The notes beneath the pieces were generated by a model, which saw only the letters and a program-made list of their open reading frames with translations, searched no databases and was not told the origin of the DNA. The position numbers and the translations under genes were made by a program. Below, one piece after another: positions 46,601-59,700 of a stretch of DNA of 64,000 bases; position 1 is the stretch's first letter, and the number at the start of each line of letters is the position of its first letter. This DNA comes from Plicaturopsis crispa FD-325 SS-3 (taxonomy: Eukaryota > Basidiomycota > Agaricomycetes > Amylocorticiales > Amylocorticiaceae): NCBI GenBank assembly GCA_000827205.1, contig KN832560.1:260259-324258 (forward strand). Reading direction: 5' to 3'.

Positions 46601-48418
46601 ATGCGCTGCCTCGACTGCGACGGGCCAACAGCTTGGGACGACGAGGTCGGTTCCGCCATCTGCACATCTTGCGGCACGCTCGTCGATGCTACCCAGTCCA
46701 TTCTTGAGTCTCATCTCGAAGTCGCCGATACCTCTGGCCGAGAGTACCACAACCCATGGCTTTCTGGCGCAACCACGCTCAAGAGCGTTGTCCGCGGGCG
46801 CACGAACTGGGATCTTGCCGGTCAAGGGAAGGAGGTTCGTGATAAGAAGAACATGGTACGTGCTCATAATGACAGTGTCTTCTCTTTCAACTGACGCGTA
46901 GGTACACAGAATGCCATGGTCCAGTTCATACGCTCTCTTGCAACGACGCTTCACGCGCCCGGTCTTGCTCCCCGTGCATGTACTCTGTTCAGTCAGGCTA
47001 TGTCACGGGGGAAGTACCGCTGGGGCCGCAAGGCGAAACGCGTCGCCGGCGCTTCGCTCGGTATTGCCTTCCGCGAGGCACACAGACCAGACTCCCTCCG
47101 CGACATCTCCTTCCTCCTCTCGGATACCCCTACCGCTCTGAGCCGCACGTTTTCCCAGGTCGTCCGGGTCTTGGGCCTGCAGGTAGCCTCTGCTGATCCC
47201 GCGCAGCATTTCCCTGTCATACAATCACACTTAAACCTCATGACCACCTCCGAGACACCTTTTACTCTACCACAACCCTTGATTAATCTCCTCACCTCGG
47301 TCGATATGATCTCTGTTATGCGCACCGCTGAAGATATCATCCCTCTTCTAGCTCGGCACCCCCACCTACCGCTCACGACTCGCCAGACGCCGCCGACAGC
47401 TTGTGCTCTTGTTATCCTATCCCTGGAGGCTGCTACACGAACCCCGCTTCAGCACATCAATCCACTCTCCAAGGCCCTGGGCGGACGATTCAGCGTGTCG
47501 GGCCAACTGGTCATGCAGCGCTACAAAGAACTTCAGGATTTTATCGAAGAGTGCACGCGCGAGGTTCCGTGGCTTCAGAGCTATAGTCGCGGGAACGGGA
47601 GAGCCAAGATTTCGAAGCGCGGTATCGTCGCGCGGGCCCTCAAGGATGTTGTTGCGTTCCAGAACGAAATATGGCACAAACGACTCGAGAATGCTGGATG
47701 CCCTCTTATACAGCTGGAGACAGAAGACGACGATAAAGATGATGACGACAAGGACGACGAGAAGAAAGATGACTATCCCAGCCTTCAGGAAGCTTTCAAC
47801 CCCGTATCTGCGTGCAAACCCGTTCCCGACGCTGCCGGTTCCCAATCTCGCAAACGACGCAGAATCCGGCCCATCGAAGACGCTTCGCGTTTCCTCCTAA
47901 ACCCCATCTCAGGCCCCGTTCCATCATGTATAGCCAACACACCGCCCTCGTCCCCCTCGCGCGGCGCAGCCGTGCACCCCATGACGTCGTATCTCCTCAC
48001 CGCCTCCCCTGGCACCATGACCCTGCATCCCCCAACGCGCCTACAGCTCCTCACTGCTGCCCGCGGGGGCGAAGATGCTGTCAACGACGAGGAGCTGTTC
48101 ATGGAGGGCGAGCTGGAAGAGTTCATACGCGCCGAGGGGGAGCGCACTGCACTGCAGGATCTTTGGGCCGCCGACGAGAACGAGGAGGCTAATGAAGGAC
48201 CGCGACCCAAGAAGCGCATCAAGACCGTATCGTCGTCCGTCAAGTCGAAAGACTCGGAGAATGGGAAAGAGAACCGCGGTTCCAAGCGCATCGACATGGA
48301 CGCGCTCAACCGCTTCCTCGCAGACCCTGATAGCGACGAGGAAGCGGTGGAGGCCTGGCGTCCTCTCTCTCCGGGCGGTTTCGGCGACGACATTGGACGA
48401 TATGACGAGGAGTGGTAA
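46601..48418 (+). CDS. TFIIB/BRF-like transcription factor
   Basis: The N-terminus is a TFIIB-type zinc ribbon with Cys at residues 3, 6, 21 and 24 (MRCLDCDG ... ICTSCG). Two cyclin-like folds follow: MSRGKYRWGRKAKRVAGASL with DISFLLSDTPTALSRTFSQV, then TPPTACALVILSLEAATRTP with KALGGRFSVSGQLVMQRYKE. The intron 46856-46909 joins KKNM to NAMVQFIRSLATTL. The C-terminal 250 residues are acidic and disordered (DDDKDDDDKDDEKKDD) and include SPGGFGDDIGRYDEEW at the end. TFIIB-family proteins recruit RNA polymerases; a Pol III BRF1 or BRF2-like role is most likely because of the long acidic C-terminus, but the conserved BRF1 homology block II is not evident, so a divergent or Pol I (Rrn7-like) member is possible. 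Confidence 0.7.
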
Positions 48419-49049
48419 TGCATGATGGTCGACCTGGTGTGGCACGTCTATTTTTTTTTTCTTTTCGTGGATATTTTGACTACCCTATAATTCTCCCCCC
48501 GTACAGCTTGGATATATATCCCGACCCCCGCATCGACATTTTAGTATCTCCACGCCTTTTGGATTTGTACCATTTGGTTTAACGCTCCCTTTTTGTATAT
48601 CGCCCGTTAATTGCAATCATCGTAAGTCTTTTCAACGACGTGTGTTTCGAGATGTGCAGACGTTGAACTATCTATCTTCTATCTGCAAGCTCCAGGTTAT
48701 GGGTTATGTTGCACTAGGTGCGTCCCATGTGAGCATGCGCGGCTTCTTCTTGTCCGTGTCCGTCGCCCCCAGTCCTGTCGGTGAGCGTCCGTCCACGTCC
48801 TCATCAGCACTGTCTCCTATGCGAGATGCCTTCCTCCACGTCTCTCTTGACCTGATCTTCACTGCTGTATTGCTGCTGTATACTACATACTTGTGTATAC
48901 TCTGTCGAAAATCGATTTTTTTACCCAGCGAACTAGTACTACCCGCGAATCGCACCCGACATCCCATTCACGTGCGACACGCGACTTCGCGTCGGAGAAG
49001 GCTCAAGGCCAAGCAAGCCCTTATCAGGATCTTGCACTCAAACCACTAC
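48419..49049. other. Intergenic before the hydrolase
   Basis: This 631-base stretch holds the TFIIB-like gene's 3' end (with a T-run at 48451-48461) and the promoter of the hydrolase. A long overlapping frame that continues into the hydrolase intron is judged chance, because it lacks the hydrolase's exon-intron logic. Confidence 0.5.
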
Positions 49050-50614
49050 ATGGCCTCCGCCGGTACTCCCCCCAGCTCTACAGGCGACGAACGCCAGCCA
49101 GAGACCACAGGCGACGACCGCCAAACCATCTTCAGCCCAGAAACATGCACGCGCAAGGGCCTGTGCCCGGTGACCCAGCTCCGGCACCAGAGCGAGCCCT
49201 TCGAGAGCCACTCGCTCTACTTTGAGCAGCACGGCGCGGGCCCGACTAAGGTTGTTTTCATCATGGGGTGCGTTTACTCCTTCATTCCCTCCCTTCCTCG
49301 TTCCCTTCCTTCCTTCCTCCATACTTCCTCCCTCCCTCCTTCCTTCCTCCCCTCCTCCCTCCTCCCTTCCATAATCCACAACTGCGCCGTAATACTCACT
49401 GGTGCGCACTTCAGGCTGAACGGCAGCTCCTTCGGCTGGGAGTACCAAGTCGCTTATTTCGGGCGCCTACCCGAGTATTCGGTGCTGGTGTTCGATAACA
49501 GAGGGGTGGGGCACAGCGGCGCGCCTAGGGGGCCTTACTCGTACGTCTACCACCTATGCTTACTGTGGTTTCGTGTGCGATGTGTTCTCGGTCTCGGCGC
49601 AGCTGATGTGTGCTATGCTACATGATGTGTGCTCGTGGCTGATGTGTGCTCGTGAAAATCCAAGGACGAGCGAGATGGCGAAGGACGTAGTCACGCTCCT
49701 GGACTACGTCGGGTGGACGGAGAAGCGCGACTTGCACGTTGTGGGGATATCGCTGGGCGGGATGATTTCGCAGGGTACGTCTATGCGTCTATGTGTGTGT
49801 GTCCGTGGAGTGGTTGACTTGGGGTGGGTGTTGACTTGAGTGGTGGGTGTTGACTTGCGTGGTGTGACAGAGCTGGCGACGCTTATACCCGAGCGGATCG
49901 TCTCGCTCACGTTGGCTGTGACGACGCCGGGTGGGAGGCCGTGGACGAACCTTCCATCGGTGAGCGCCCCTTTTTACGCCGTCCAGCGGTGCGCTGATTT
50001 CGATGTAGGTGAAAGGGATAAAGACTCTAGCACGGTCAGCTTTCTCTCTTATCCATATCGACTCTTGAGTTTACTGAAGAAGAGCAACCCTTGCAGACTA
50101 CTGACGATAAAAGAACCCGAGGTCAAGATACCCCTCTTGCTAGACATGGTCTACCCCCGTGCATGGCTAGATGCCAAAGCGGCTGACGACCCGCAGGGCA
50201 GGACTAACGAGCAAGTCCAGACCGACGTGCGTCCCCCCATTCCATCCTATACGCTCGCCCCATACTCACGTACACACACAGTCCCTGCACGCGCGCATCG
50301 CCATCACAACCCCGCAAACCGCCCTCGGCGCCTTCTCCCAAATGGCCGCCGGCCTCACACACCACGTCGCCCCCCCGCGCCTCGCCGCCATCTCCTCTCG
50401 CATCCCCAAGGTCACCATCGTCACCGGCGACGACGACAACCTCGTGGACCCCAATAATAGCAGGCGCATGAAGGCGGCGATGCGGGAGGCGGAGCTGGTG
50501 GAGTGGGAGGGGACGGGGCATGCGATACATGGGCAGGATGTGCGGAGGTTTAATGGGCTGGTGGAGAGGACGGTTGGGGAGGGGAAGGCGAGGTTGATGG
50601 AGATGTCTGCTTAG
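49050..50614 (+). CDS. Alpha/beta hydrolase
   Basis: ATG 49050 opens MASAGTPPSSTGDERQ, a disordered start of about 30 residues. The core begins KVVFIMG, joined by an intron to LNGSSFGWEYQVAYFGRLPE, the oxyanion-loop region, then YSVLVFDNRGVGHSGAP. The nucleophile elbow is VVGISLGGMISQ (Ser in GxSxGG). The acid is probably in TGDDDNLVDPNNS and the histidine in EGTGHAIHGQD, so the Ser-Asp-His triad is complete. The stop is at 50612-50614. Introns interrupt between these motifs; the first one contains a long CCTT/CCTC tract. Substrate cannot be inferred; esterase or lipase-like and epoxide or ketone-ester hydrolases share this layout. Confidence 0.85.
49278..49375 (+). repeat. Pyrimidine tract in a hydrolase intron
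   Basis: About 100 bases consist almost only of C and T in CCTT, CCTC and TTCC units. They lie inside the first intron of the hydrolase gene, upstream of its acceptor at about 49412. Confidence 0.8.
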
Positions 50615-50896
50615 AGCAACGATAAAGAGGGTGCAAATGTTTGAACCATGGATTCCATTATGTAGGAGGATGTATGTATATATGAAGGGGTTTCATCATG
50701 GGCTCTGTCCCCGTCTGCATAAGATGAATGGCGGGACTGTGTGATTATGAGGTTGTTCCCATTTCTAAGACTCTTCCAGCATACCAGCGAGGGTGTCTCC
50801 ACTACTTTGCGCTTCGTCAAGGTGACCCATTACATTCAAAATGCAAGCACACTCACCAAAAGGCCGCACACAGCCTCCAACTCCCACCTCCCTCCC

Positions 50897-51172
50897 TCAC
50901 CGCTCCCTTTTCGCAATACTCTTCAAATCGCTCCTCAGCTCCGGCCTCACCCTCGCAAACGTCTTTTTCGTCAATATCGGCTCGATGCGCACATTCGCGG
51001 GCCAAGCCTCGCCCATCTCCGCCCGCTGCCTCATCAGCACCTCGTGCACCGTGGGCGGGAGCTCGGAGCCAGAGCGGTTCTTGATGGCGGGGTGCGGGGT
51101 GATGTGTGCGTTGGCGGCTTTTGCGACGCTCCGGGGTACGATGCGGACGAGGCGCGGGATGGTGGCGTGCAT
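50897..51172 (-). CDS. Small protein with a mitochondrial-type N-terminus
   Basis: A single open frame of 91 residues starts MHATIPRLVRIVPRSVAKAA, which has basic, Ser and hydrophobic residues but no acidic ones, as in mitochondrial presequences. The rest is basic (VHEVLMRQRAEMGEAWPANV, TKKTFARVRPELRSDLKSIA) and fits a small mitochondrial ribosomal or assembly protein; I do not recognise the family. It faces Hrq1 across a 273-base divergent promoter. Codon use is GC-rich at third positions, as in neighbouring genes. Confidence 0.55.
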   Translation of the reverse strand: MHATIPRLVRIVPRSVAKAANAHITPHPAIKNRSGSELPPTVHEVLMRQRAEMGEAWPANVRIEPILTKKTFARVRPELRSDLKSIAKRER

Positions 51173-51336
51173 GGTTGCGGGAGGGGTGCTGTTACACCGA
51201 GATATTGGTGAGTTAAGATGTCTCGTAGGTCTACAGCTTGTGGACGAGGGTCAAACTCACTGAGATGTTGGATGGACCTTCCCTGCGCAAAGACAAGTCA
51301 AATGTCGCGGTCGAGAAAGAGAGAGAAATGAAAGAT

Positions 51337-51342
51337 CACGTG
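51337..51342. promoter_or_regulatory. CACGTG box in the Hrq1 divergent promoter
   Basis: GATCACGTGGG lies 104 bases before the Hrq1 start and 165 bases before the small protein's start. The core matches bHLH (Cbf1-like) sites. Function is inferred from position. Confidence 0.3.
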
Positions 51343-51445
51343 GGAAAATATTACCGGCAGCACGACTCCAGTCCGAGGAGCGCGTCCGATCGCGCCTTGC
51401 CGGTCTCGTCTAGGGCTCGTCCGTCATTACAGCTGTCCACTAACA

Positions 51446-54400
51446 ATGAAACGGACGCAGGACAGCCCTCATAAGCCTCTCAAACGAAAAATCAAACCGG
51501 AACCAGATGAGCTCTCTGACGCGACCGGACCCAAAAGGCGTCGGGCTGCGGCGCCCAAGGGTAAAGGGAAGGGCAAAGAGGAAGAAGAGAAACCCCTTTT
51601 GTGGCCGGAATATTTTGATTCAGTGAGCTATGTATGCTCATGCATGGAATAATACTTACAATACCCTATGCAGCTCTTCAAAGTAAGTGCTACCATTACG
51701 ACGTGCTATAGCGACATGCCTAAACGCGTCGTTTCTTTGCGCGTCACATAGGTCTTCAAGGTACTAGCCGAAACTATGTTAGATAGTGAAACGACTACTG
51801 ATCTACGATCCACATAGGCCTTGAACACGGTTCTCGCCTTCGTGTCCTCCCGAAAGCATATTGCCACAACCTTCCCAGTCGTTAGATCTTCAGTAGAAGG
51901 TCTTCTCAAGAGGTGAGTACATCGGCAACGCATGAGCGCATACCTCTTACTGTATATAGACCCCTTGACATGTCGCAGGTCTCAGAGTTAAAGTCAGTAA
52001 CCCGCCCAACGTTATTCCAGCCACACGACTGACAAGGGTAACATTCATATTCACAGGGCATTACTTCCCGACCTCATAAAATTCGCATACATACCCGCGA
52101 ACGACCTCCGAGTTAACGACACCTCCGAGACCACATCCTCACGGAGCAAAGAGCCGGACTTCTCCCTCGCAGGTCCTTCCCACAACAGCGGAAATACAGA
52201 GAAAGAGGAGCACGTCCTGGTGCTTGACTTTGCGGAGAATTCGAAAGGGAAAGCCGGCCAGAATGCTCAAGGGTATTTTTTTCCCTTCACGCGTGTGCTG
52301 GTACGAAATGTGTATCTCATTTCAAGCGTGCTTGGCCCACAGGAATCTGTTTTCGATGCCCCCATCCCTGACACCCACGGCGCTCAAGAAACTCGTCGAG
52401 AAGCGGAACGAGCGGTTCAAGCACGCTATAGATGAGTGCGTCAACCTAATACCGTCAACGACCATCGTCTGATGCGCGTGCGGTGAACGCACTCCCCAGA
52501 CTCCTACTCGCAACTCCCCCAGACGAAGACCCCGTCCTACTGTTACAATCCGCCGGACGTGCTCACATCCCCATCAACCCCTCTTCCTCGAGTGCATTCG
52601 CAGACCCCATAATGGCAATCGTCCCGGAACCGCAGAACCGGCCGACTATCGACGCTGTCATCGGCGAAATCATGGAGCAGAGCTGGTATAAACAGCAGAT
52701 CGTCGACAGGCGGACCGTTGACGCTAAACCTGGACAAATTGGTATTTACGCACTTACGCTCTCTGTCTCAAACATATATAGTAGGGCTTATTGTGGTTCC
52801 ATTCACTTGTATAGCGGAATTGGATACACCGCTGTCCGAGAGCATCAAGAAGGCGCTGTGCGACTCCAGGAAGATCACCTCGCTGTACACTCACCAGGTA
52901 GCGGCTATCAACGCGCTCGCTCAAGGAAACCACGTTATCGTCTCTACGAGCACCGCGTCTGGGAAAAGCGTCATATACCAGGTACTTGAGTTTCGTGCTG
53001 TATTCGTATGGATAACCTCCTGATGGTAGTATGTAGGTGCCCGTGCTGACCTTCCTCGAAGCCGACCCTGACGCCACCGCTATGTTCGTGTATCCTACAA
53101 AGGTAGGCAATGAACGTCTAATGCTTCTGCTGGGAGTCGTTGACGAGTATATATGCATGTAGGCTTTGGCGCAAGACCAAAAAGCCGCCCTCGAACAGCT
53201 GTTGTGCGCATGTCCGGGCCTTGAGCATATCAAGGTACCCACACACCCCCCTAATTCTAGATACCTACCCGCGCCTGACGATTATCATTGACATGAGCAG
53301 GTAGCCACCTACGACGGGGACACGCCACAGGATCAAAGACGCGAAATCAGGGAATCGGCCTCTGTCATCTTCACGAATTTCGTGCGTTCTGTGTATCGCC
53401 GTGACGTCCTCGAACAAATGCTCAAGGGTATACTCTATAGGATACCATCCATGCAGCCATCTTGCCGCACGAAGATTTATGGAGACGGTTCGTTGCAAGT
53501 GTTCTCATTATGTCGGATGTTCGCTTACCGTAAAGCAGGTTTCTGAAGAACCTGAAACTGGTGGCTGTTGACGAACTGCATTACTACCGTGACCTTTTCG
53601 GAAGGTAGGCATACACTCCATGCAGCATACTTGGGCTCATCAATCACCTAAAGCCATGTCGCGCTCGTCATAAGACGGTTCCGCCGCGTCTGTGCAGCCC
53701 TTGGAAGTACGTCTTTATCTCCATAATGTAAGGCAACATGGCAGACTGAACGAAACGACAGACAGACGCACCTTGTTCGTGTCATGCAGCGCTACGATCT
53801 CGAAACCGAGGCAGCACATGATGAACATGTTCGGCATCGACGTCAGTCTGCAGTGCCTTACTATTCAATGCGAGTCTTTAACGCAATGCGAGACATGCAG
53901 GACATCGTTGAGGTCATCGAAGACGGTGCGCCGTCAGGCCGCAAGGACGTCCTCGTCTGGGATCCTCCCGCCGTAGACCCTGCGGTCCCCACTCTCGGCA
54001 AAGAAAGGTATGCGCGCTGCTTTGCTCCATCGTATATCCGGGTTTAATTTATGAGCGTTTGGAAAAGCACGATTTCGGAGGCCACGGGGCTCATGAGCTT
54101 CCTTATGAAGCGGGGTATAAGGGTTATACTTTTCTGCAAAGTCAGTCAGTTTTCAGACCGTGCACCGTGGCAAATAATGCTGACAGCGCCATGGATGTAG
54201 TACCGGAAGACTTGTGAACTCGTGAGTTTCCTCCTCCTTTCATGAACTTCCTGAATTATCGATTGCCATTTTATAGGCCATGAAAGCTATGCGCACAAAA
54301 CTGAGCTCGGAAGGTCGTACGGACATTCTTGATAGAGTCATGCCTTATCGTGGAGGTAAGTACCCATGGCTGCCTCTCAATCATCCTTGCCACCTACTTA

Positions 54401-56676
54401 CTCATCCCTACCAATGCAGGTTATTCTCAGCAGGTATGCATGATATGCTCTCTGCACAAACCCAGACACCCTAACCTATCCTTCCTAGGATCGTCGGCGG
54501 ATCGAGAACGAAGCCTTCTCAGGGAACCTACTAGGATTAATCGCTACGAACGCGCTCGAGCTGGGAGTCGACATCGGTGTGCTCGACGCCGTTATCATGG
54601 CAGGCTTTCCGTTCGGCATCGCCAACTTCGTGCGTCGCATCTTCCATACCCTTAATAGATCGACATATATACCTTATTCATACTATACTCATTTGGTACT
54701 CAGCGCCAACAAGCAGGAAGGGCAGGCCGCAGAGCCCGCGACGCCCTCGCGGTCTTCGTCCCCGACCAACTCCCCATCGACCAACACTACGTCCAATTCC
54801 CTCACGACCTCTTCGACAAGGCTACAGACGATCTAGCGGTAGACCTAGACAGCGAGATAGTCGTAGAGGCGCATCTGCAGTGCGCTGGTCAGGAGATGCC
54901 GTTGTCCGCCGAGGATGAGGTGTATTTCGGGCCGCTGACGAGAAAGCTGCTGGAGACGAAGCTGAGCAAGGACAAGGACGGCTGGTCAGTGGTCATACGG
55001 TTTCCCGACTCATTTTCGCGTCGACGCGTTCTGATTCAGACAACGTGCAGGTACCATCCGAATGCGAAATACATGCCGTTCCCAGCGGGGTACGTGCACC
55101 TGCGCGGGGCGGAACAGGATAAGTATACCGTCGTCGATATCAGTCATATCAATAAATCCGATGGCGGTGCCAAGATACTCGAGGAAATTGAAGTCTCCAG
55201 AGCGTTGTTCGAGATATACGAGGGCGGCGTGGTACAGTCTTGTCTTCCGAACTCTCACCTCGGCGTCGACTGATCATCTTCCTCTGTGTAGTTCATTCAT
55301 CAAGGATTGACCTTTATTGTATGTTGTACCCTGGCTGCTTGGTCCCGCAGGAAATGACTCGTTTTCGTTACCGTACAGATGAAAGAAGTCAGTCACGACA
55401 CGAAGATAGCCAAGCTCATACGTGCGGATGTGAACTACATAACCACACCACGGTATGTATGCATGTCATCTAGCTCTCGGTCTGGTAGCACACTGACCGA
55501 AGGCACGCATTCGTAGAGACTTCACGCAAGCATTCAATGTACTCTATGCGTTTTGTTGCTTCACGCTGACTTGCTTTGATACCTCAGCGACGTTGACGCC
55601 AAACAGACCTATCGAATCAGGGAGATCAAAGACTCGTCTGAACATGCATTTTATGGACGTGAGCTCATGCTCCTCCTCATCTTCCCGTCAGTATTGAATA
55701 AGGGTTCATCCATGTTTTCTAGGGGTGGACGTGACGACAAAAGTCTACGGTACGCTCCGCTGCATTCAGATTGATTCCTTACTGACTGATGACGATGATA
55801 CGTAGGCTTTTACAAAGTCAGGTAAGTGCACCGCCAATCTTCCTAGAGATGAAAAATTGATTGTGTGGGATAGGAACAACGCCATCCTAGATGGTACGCA
55901 TGATCTCTCTTTACCCAAGCGCACTCGTTGACAGGGTCCATTTCTTCATCGTCGGCAGTCGTAGACGTGGAAACTCCTCCCTGGGAGCACGACACCACCG
56001 GCTTCTGGATCGACGTCCCGAAAGCTATCTTACAACTGATGATGGACAAAAACATCAGCCCGGCGGAGGCCATCCACTCTGCCCAGCACGCGTTCTTGAA
56101 TGTGTTCTCCATGGGCACCGATCTCCGCACGGAATGCAAAGCCGCAGAGAAGGAGTACAAGGCCTCCGAGTCGCAGCGCAAAAGACCTGGGCGGTGCGCA
56201 TGATCCTGTTTGTAGGGCTACGATTATTACTGACTTCAGCCGCAGCCTCATTTTCTATGATCCAATTGGAAAGGATGGCGGTGTCGCTGCAAAGGCCTTC
56301 GACCATGGTAATCTTTATGCACGCCTACTAGCCATCGTGCTAAAACTGGGCTTGCAGTCACAGAGTTTTTGAATAAAGCTCAGAACACTATTGAGGAGTG
56401 CCCTTGCGACGCTGGCTGCCCAGATTGTACGCCGGTGCTCGCATTTCTAAGGCTCAACTAACTGACGGATTCATAACAGGCATACACAGCGTATCATGCA
56501 AAGAGGGAAACCAGGTGCACTCCAAAATAGGCGCCCAGCTGATTCTGCGAGGCATTCTCGGGCTCCCCATCGAAGCGGGATGTATACTGCCCGTCGAAGC
56601 GCACCATGGCTTCAATACGGTCATCGAGGCCCCAAGTGTCCGCGCTGTGCAAGGCGTTCAGGTAGAGACAGTGTAG
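51446..56676 (+). CDS. HRQ1: RecQ-family helicase Hrq1
   Basis: Hrq1, the fungal counterpart of RecQ4-type helicases, is a 3'-5' DNA helicase acting in crosslink repair and telomere maintenance. ATG 51446 opens a basic, disordered start, MKRTQDSPHKPLKRKIKPEP. Helicase motifs follow in order: LYTHQVAAINALAQGNHVIV, Walker A STSTASGKSVIYQ, MFVYPTKALAQDQ, the DEAH-type box VAVDELHYYRDLFGS, TLFVSCSATISKP, and in the second lobe RVILFCKYRKTCEL, NLLGLIATNALELGVDIG and FRQQAGRAGRRARDAL. The C-terminal DUF1998-type region ends with a four-Cys set, ECPCDAGCPDCIHSVSCKEG, and GCILPVEAHHGFNTV. The stop 56674-56676 is 55 bases from the stop of SCYL2 (convergent). About 25 short introns; length about 1,180 residues fits. 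Confidence 0.92.
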
Positions 56677-56731
56677 CGTATAGGTATATTTCCTCTATAT
56701 AAGTAAGAATATGAAACATGCGCAATGTAAA

Positions 56732-59700
56732 CTAAGTTAACGGATCGAAATCTCCCCAGATATCCTTCGATGCGTTTTTGGCGCCGTTTCCCCAGGAAGG
56801 TTGGGCGGGCTTCGATGGTGCTAATAAGTCTCCCATTCCTGGAGGGGCCGCCATGAAGGGAGGTGGGGACATCGCCGGAGCCGGAGACATCGCTGAGAAT
56901 GATGGGTTGTAGTTTGACTGCGGTGGAGGTGTCGGCGCCATGGGGAGCATGGGAGACACGAAGGACGTGGATGGCAGAGATATATTATAATTAGGTTTCG
57001 GTGCGGTGTTTTGGAATGTCGACAGCGTTGGCACGTTCGAGGAAGAGCCTCCCGTTTGATTTGGCTGTAGAGGTTGCATCATAGGACTGGCAGGGAACGA
57101 CGGACGTCGTTGGTGAGGTGGTGGGAACGCCGTCGTGCTGAGAGACGATGAAGATACAGGCTTTGCACCAAGCCTTGAAGGCCGCGCATTCGCAGGTTGG
57201 AAAGGATCCGGGTTGAACGAGCTTGGCGACGACGGAATGGAGCGAGCTTGAAGGGGCGACGACTCAATCTTGGGAACGACTCCGGGGCTTTGAATTTTTG
57301 GTGACTGCAAACAACGTATGATCAGTTGAATTTACGGGTAGAGGACGGATGATCGACTTGCCTCGGCACCGTTGGTGAATATACTTCCCCAAACATCATC
57401 ATCCCACGACTTATTGCTATCTATCACCGTGTCTGCCTTGACGCTGGTACCATTGGCACCGCCGACCAGACTCTCGAAGTCGACGCTGCCGCCCATAGGA
57501 ATCGGATTCGAGACTCCGTTCGAAGCTGTCGCAGATCGATCTTCAACTCTTTGCGAGTCGCTACCGTATTTGTGTCAAACAGCCCGTTCCCCAAAAAATA
57601 ATGACTGCAGCAGACGTACCGCAAGAACTGGTTATGTTCTTTTTCGACCCGGTCTCCTAGTTTCCGGATGACTTGCATGAAACGTTGGAACTGCTCAACA
57701 TTCAACACTGTCGAGGAATGAGATATGGAAGTGTACTGTCGGGGATGGGATGCTCACAGGGACCCATGGACATTGCCCACAATTGTGGGAGAACAAGAGT
57801 AGCAACGGCCTCTCGATCCACTTTGAACCCCATGGCTTCCTGCACTGCAAGAGTGGCCGTCTTCACGCAGCCCAGTGTCAGTTCATCATATCGATAGCTG
57901 AGAGGTATACACTTACCATGACCCCGGGCTCCTTGGTGCGGATTTTTGACAGCAAAGGTACGAGTTTTTGCGTTAGACTGGTCTGCAAATATCAGATCAG
58001 GAGCTGCCGGGTATCGTTTGTAGATTTGGCAATTACCTGGTCCAGGGTTTTCACCATCACCAGAAACGTGTTGAGCGTTGCCACTTTTACAGAAAGTATG
58101 CGCGTTTTGGTGAACACCAGCTTCAAACCGATGTTAGGAGGAAGCATGTGAAGTGCAGAAGAGGGAAAGCGTACAGCGACTCGAGGGAATAGGACACCTT
58201 GCACTTCGGCATAGTCGATGGACTCGCAAAGGTCCGGTACAGATCTTAATGCACGCTCTTGGACCTTCGGATAGTTAGTATACAAGAGTGCAAGAATGAC
58301 GCAGCACACGCACTATTGCATGCTCAGACTCCAATGCATTATAGACAAGCGGTAATACCTCTACGAATGCATGGGATAAGAAAATTATCTATGGGAGAGT
58401 AGAAGCGTAAGACAAGACGTACGTTCGCGGAAAATATTCTTCTCCGTTTTTTCCTGCAGCAAGTGTAGGTTATCCAGTAACGTCAACATATTCTGCGGTG
58501 GGTCTTTGATTGCAAACAGCGGCTTGAGACTCGGTAACACCTGAGCCGCAAACTGACTCGGGGAGAGTACGGTGGATATCGCGAATACATTCGGAAGGAT
58601 ATAAGGTAGTAGATGGGTATCTTTCATCTACACCATACGTTAGCCAAGAGCATTTGTAAAGCTGATTTGCACACCTCTTCTACGAGTGAAGGGAGGATTT
58701 TGCGGCTTCTAAGGCCCTCCGAGAACTTGTCGAGGACACTCGTTAAGCCTTTCATGAACGAAATCTTCTCTTCGCGAGATTTCGCGGTAAAGTTTGACCG
58801 ATCAAGGAAATTCAAAGTAGATATTGGGAGTGAAGAAAAGAATGGATGCGTCGGTAATGTTGCAGGCGTTGGCCGACTGTTAGAATGTCGCGTGATAAGT
58901 GACCGAAGCAGGACTGGGTAGAGGCTTGTTAATGGGCGTTGTTCGAGATGATACTCAGTCGAAGGTCTTACTTTGAAGGTCGTTATCTAGGCGTTCCATG
59001 TCCGGCGGAGATTTTCCGGCATGTTCGCGTAGTCCGCCTAGGCTTCCGTGGGTTTCGAAGGGTGGATTGCCCTTGCAATGAACGGCATAGAGGACGCATC
59101 CGAGCGAGTACATATCTGAAGCCGTGACCAGCACTTCATCCAATGCATATTCCGGAGCTGATTCGAGAGTCAGCAACACGCACTGCCATACCTAACAATG
59201 CCTTACCCATATAATCAAAGGATCGCTGGATATACGCTGGTACACGACCGTCGAACGTCGGAAACTCCCATCTGGTCGGTTTACCATCGGGGCCTACCAG
59301 AGGAATTGTAAGGCCAAGACCAGAGATCTTCCAGTCTCCCTAATCGACGACACGGTTAACTACGGGTATATGACTGTTTCCGTGATGACTGACTGCGCTA
59401 TTGATTACGATACTCTCTGGGCACATATTTGAGTGCACCAAGCGGGCTGAAGTGTGGAGGAACGAAAGACCCTTGCATATCTGGAGAACGCCTTTCTGAA
59501 TCTACGGACACCACGGATCAGTCTATCGTCGCAGACATAATGTGAGTCCACGAACTTCTATTTCGTCCAGCTCAACTAGCGGAGAGTATCGTGAGGCGCC
59601 AGGTATCGATAATTGCAACGACGATAGAATGGGCTCCGTCGCGAATATCAATTCGGAACGCGTTTCCTCCAAAGGTTCCACCATTTCTGCATTATGTTTG

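Noticed and set aside
47735-47780. GAT/GAC-rich microsatellite in the TFIIB-like gene
   Set aside because: It encodes the acidic DDDKDDDD stretch and is explained by coding.
48642-49625. 327-codon plus-strand frame
   Set aside because: It runs through intergenic DNA, exon 1 and the CT-rich intron of the hydrolase; inside the exon only part is in the hydrolase frame, and the upstream part has no domain or conservation signal.
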